Below, one piece after another: positions 62,087 to 64,000 of a stretch of DNA of 64,000 nucleotides. The stretch covers positions 4,653,810 through 4,717,809 of the forward strand of contig JASKMD010000015.1 in assembly GCA_030144725.1 (NCBI GenBank), read 5' to 3'. Source of the DNA: Haematococcus lacustris. Its lineage: Eukaryota > Chlorophyta > Chlorophyceae > Chlamydomonadales > Haematococcaceae. The translations under genes were made by a program, and so were the position numbers. Every line of letters starts with the position of its first letter. Positions within the stretch are counted from its first letter, which is position 1. The notes beneath the pieces were generated by a model. It worked only from the letters and a program-made list of their open reading frames with translations, made no database searches and was not told the origin of the DNA.

Positions 62087-63422
62087 TCACGGCTGGGGAC
62101 ACGCACCTTTCGGTTTCTTTCCCGGGTCCTTCTTGTGCTTCTTCTTAGCCATCACGCGATGCGCAATGCGACGGGCGGTGGCCTTTTCAAGCAACTTGGG
62201 TTTCCCGTGAACAACTGCAGCCCGGCGCAGCCGCTGCCTGTCCTTGGGCAGCCGGTCATTGACCCGCTTGTAGCCCTGCTGATACTCATCACCCACAGGG
62301 GGCAGAGCCTCCAGGTCCTTCGAGCTGCACAGCTCCAGGGGGCGCTGCATGCTCTCCCCCATGCGCTGCAAGATCAGGCGCCCGTTGGAGTCCCGGTCCA
62401 GCCACCTGCCCCCTGGGGGGGCCCGGGGTCGTGGCGCTGGGCCAGGCGCTGCAGGGAGGGGCTGGGCCTGGGCTGGGGGAGCCAGGGCAGGGGGCTGGGC
62501 GGGGGGGGCCTGGGCGGGGGGAAGGGGGGGGCCTGGGCAGGGGCAGGGGGAGGTGTGGCCTGGGCTGGGGGAGGGGGGGGGGTCCTGGGCAGGGGGGCCT
62601 GGGCTGGGGGAGGGGGAGGAGGGCTGGGCGGCACCTGATGGCACCACCCCGCACATACTTAGCATGCCGCTGGCTCCAGGCTGGGCGCACCAGCCGCTGG
62701 TTGACCTGGCCTGCTGGGGGTACCCAGTCTGCGGGCCTAGGCTGGTCAGGTGGCAGGTGCGGCTCACAAGGCCGGCGGGCATGCACTGACGGGCAGCAGC
62801 CTGATGCCACGGTGGTGGGGGCCACGCATCAGGTGCTCCAGCACACTGGCAATGGTGAGCCGCTCCAGGGCATCCTTGATCTGTGCCAGCAGCTGTGGGG
62901 TGCGGGGTGCGGGGTGAGCTGCGTGTGGCAAGGCGGGGGTCAGCATAGGGAGGGCAGGCTGGGTCAGGTGGGGGACGGGGGCCTGGGGCTGGACCTGCTG
63001 CTGGGAACCCTGGAGTGGGCTGGTCTAGGAAGGACTGCTGCCAGGACGCACTGCTTGCTGCCCATGGTCATGCACTTGTTGACCTCTGCCACAACAGCGT
63101 CAACTTGAGCTGGGCTAAGATCAGGCTGTGCTGCCTCCACAGGGTAATGCTGCCTTGATAACATGGCGCCTCTCTCCAATTTCTTCCTTCACAGCCTGCC
63201 CCTGCTCCTGATCTTGCTGCCCACTGCCACTGGCACCTGCAGACACGGGAAAGCACAGCACATGCACGGCAGGACTTGATGCACGGAGTCGCAATGTCGC
63301 GTGGTGCACAGCACATGCATCGTCAGTCCAAGCTTCTGGGAGCCTTTCGTCAACCTTTCCGGCTTACCGGCTGCACTCTGTGCGGGGGAGACGGGGCGCT
63401 TGCGTGTCCTCTTCGGGGGCAT
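62087..63422 (-). CDS. Candidate gene with basic N-terminus and divergent Fanzor-like C-terminus
   Basis: An ATG at 63422 opens MPPKRTRKRPVSPAQSAA, a basic nuclear-signal-like start, with a donor at 63368. A second exon from 63236 joins in phase. Further fragments read SPAQVDAVVAEVNKCMTM (near 63100) and IKDALERLTIASVLEHLM (near 62870), but I could not connect them in one frame. The last frame (62782-62087) is Pro-rich, then GRWLDRDSNGRLILQRMGES and RPLELC, and ends in a Lys-rich tail. This aligns with the neighbour's C-terminus, but the conserved Asn-x-Ala part is altered (DSNGRL), so catalysis is unlikely. It may form one transcript with 61079-62056. Confidence 0.4.
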
Positions 63423-64000
63423 CTCAGGGATTCAGCGACATTATCAAAGCGGAGTGACCGTGTTGGGGTGTGCATCAGGTTGCCATCTAACCGGAGTGCC
63501 GGCAACCGGAGTGGGGCGGAAGTGAGGTCCATTACATATATATTACATGATGTTGTCCCCACAGTGGCCGCTGTCCCCACAGTGCGAAGTAGACCAGTGC
63601 ATGCTGAGTGAAGACGACAAGACGAAAAGACGAGACCGTAGACGAGCAGACGAAAGACGGATGTCTCTTCGTCTGCAGACGACAACCGAACCGTCTGCTC
63701 CTTTCTCGGCTGCATGCGACCAACATTTGTCTCTTGCTAAGCTCCTTCTATTCTTCCTGTTTATATCTATGTAAACTTGCAGCAGCTTTCACGATGCTAC
63801 GAAGGCTATCCTCCACTTCAAATCTGAGGTCATGAGTTCAGATCTGAGGCATGAGGTCAGATCTAGCCTAATATTGACAACCCAGAGCTCGAGCAAATCT
63901 TGCAGCCCACGAGCTCCATGGCGGTCTCTCAACAATAGCACGTAGCCGGTACCGTCTCCACCTGAGATTGGTGACAACAACAATTCATAGTCATGTGTGT
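63423..64000. other. Upstream flank, nothing recognised
   Basis: Short AGACGA-type repeats occur at 63612-63660. No gene or RNA recognised before the window ends. Confidence 0.4.

Overview
The window is nuclear DNA from a eukaryote, most likely a chlorophyte green alga of the volvocalean group. Haematococcus-like is my guess from the style of the repeats and proteins; it is not proven here. The evidence is a GC-rich sequence, many short exons with GT-AG (and a few GC-AG) introns, long G-rich and CTG microsatellites, a sphingosine-1-phosphate lyase, MON1 and CLASP, and no bacterial operons. There is one 500-base N gap (33867-34366), so this is a draft scaffold.

Five cellular genes could be modelled exon by exon with consistent splice phases: (1) a TIR/HET-like plus TPR protein, + strand, 6454-12879, 16 exons; (2) sphingosine-1-phosphate lyase, - strand, 23020-30168, 13 exons; (3) MON1, the Rab7 exchange-factor subunit, - strand, 31117-35656, with middle exons lost in the gap; (4) a CLASP microtubule-associated TOG protein, + strand, 37195-46481, about 17 exons; (5) a flavin-containing monooxygenase, - strand, 51469-60321, 15 exons. 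At 61079-63422 (-) lie two proline-rich ORFs whose C-termini resemble the last RuvC motif region of TnpB/Fanzor nucleases.

The rest is mostly repeat and mobile DNA. 1-2400 holds G-rich microsatellites and an array of 21 copies of a 12-bp palindrome. 2641-4906 is an inverted, broken duplicate of the 3' end of the monooxygenase gene. 13228-16865 holds a repeat element split by a fresh non-autonomous LTR retrotransposon (identical LTRs, 5-bp target duplication), which itself carries seven 19-nt-spaced hairpins, the first four having GNNA tetraloops and the fifth GCAA. 17386-18022 is a decayed Fanzor-like fragment. 18120-22309 is a Ty3/gypsy element lacking integrase and most of its 3' LTR. 24990-25833 is a hAT-type non-autonomous transposon inside a lyase intron. 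46482-50990, between the convergent CLASP and monooxygenase genes, is packed with repeats, including a second copy of the split element carrying a 780-bp minisatellite.

The housekeeping genes are not functionally linked as a cluster. The strongest leads are the RNA hairpin array in the LTR element, the palindrome array, and the Fanzor-like C-termini with a conserved 3' inverted repeat.
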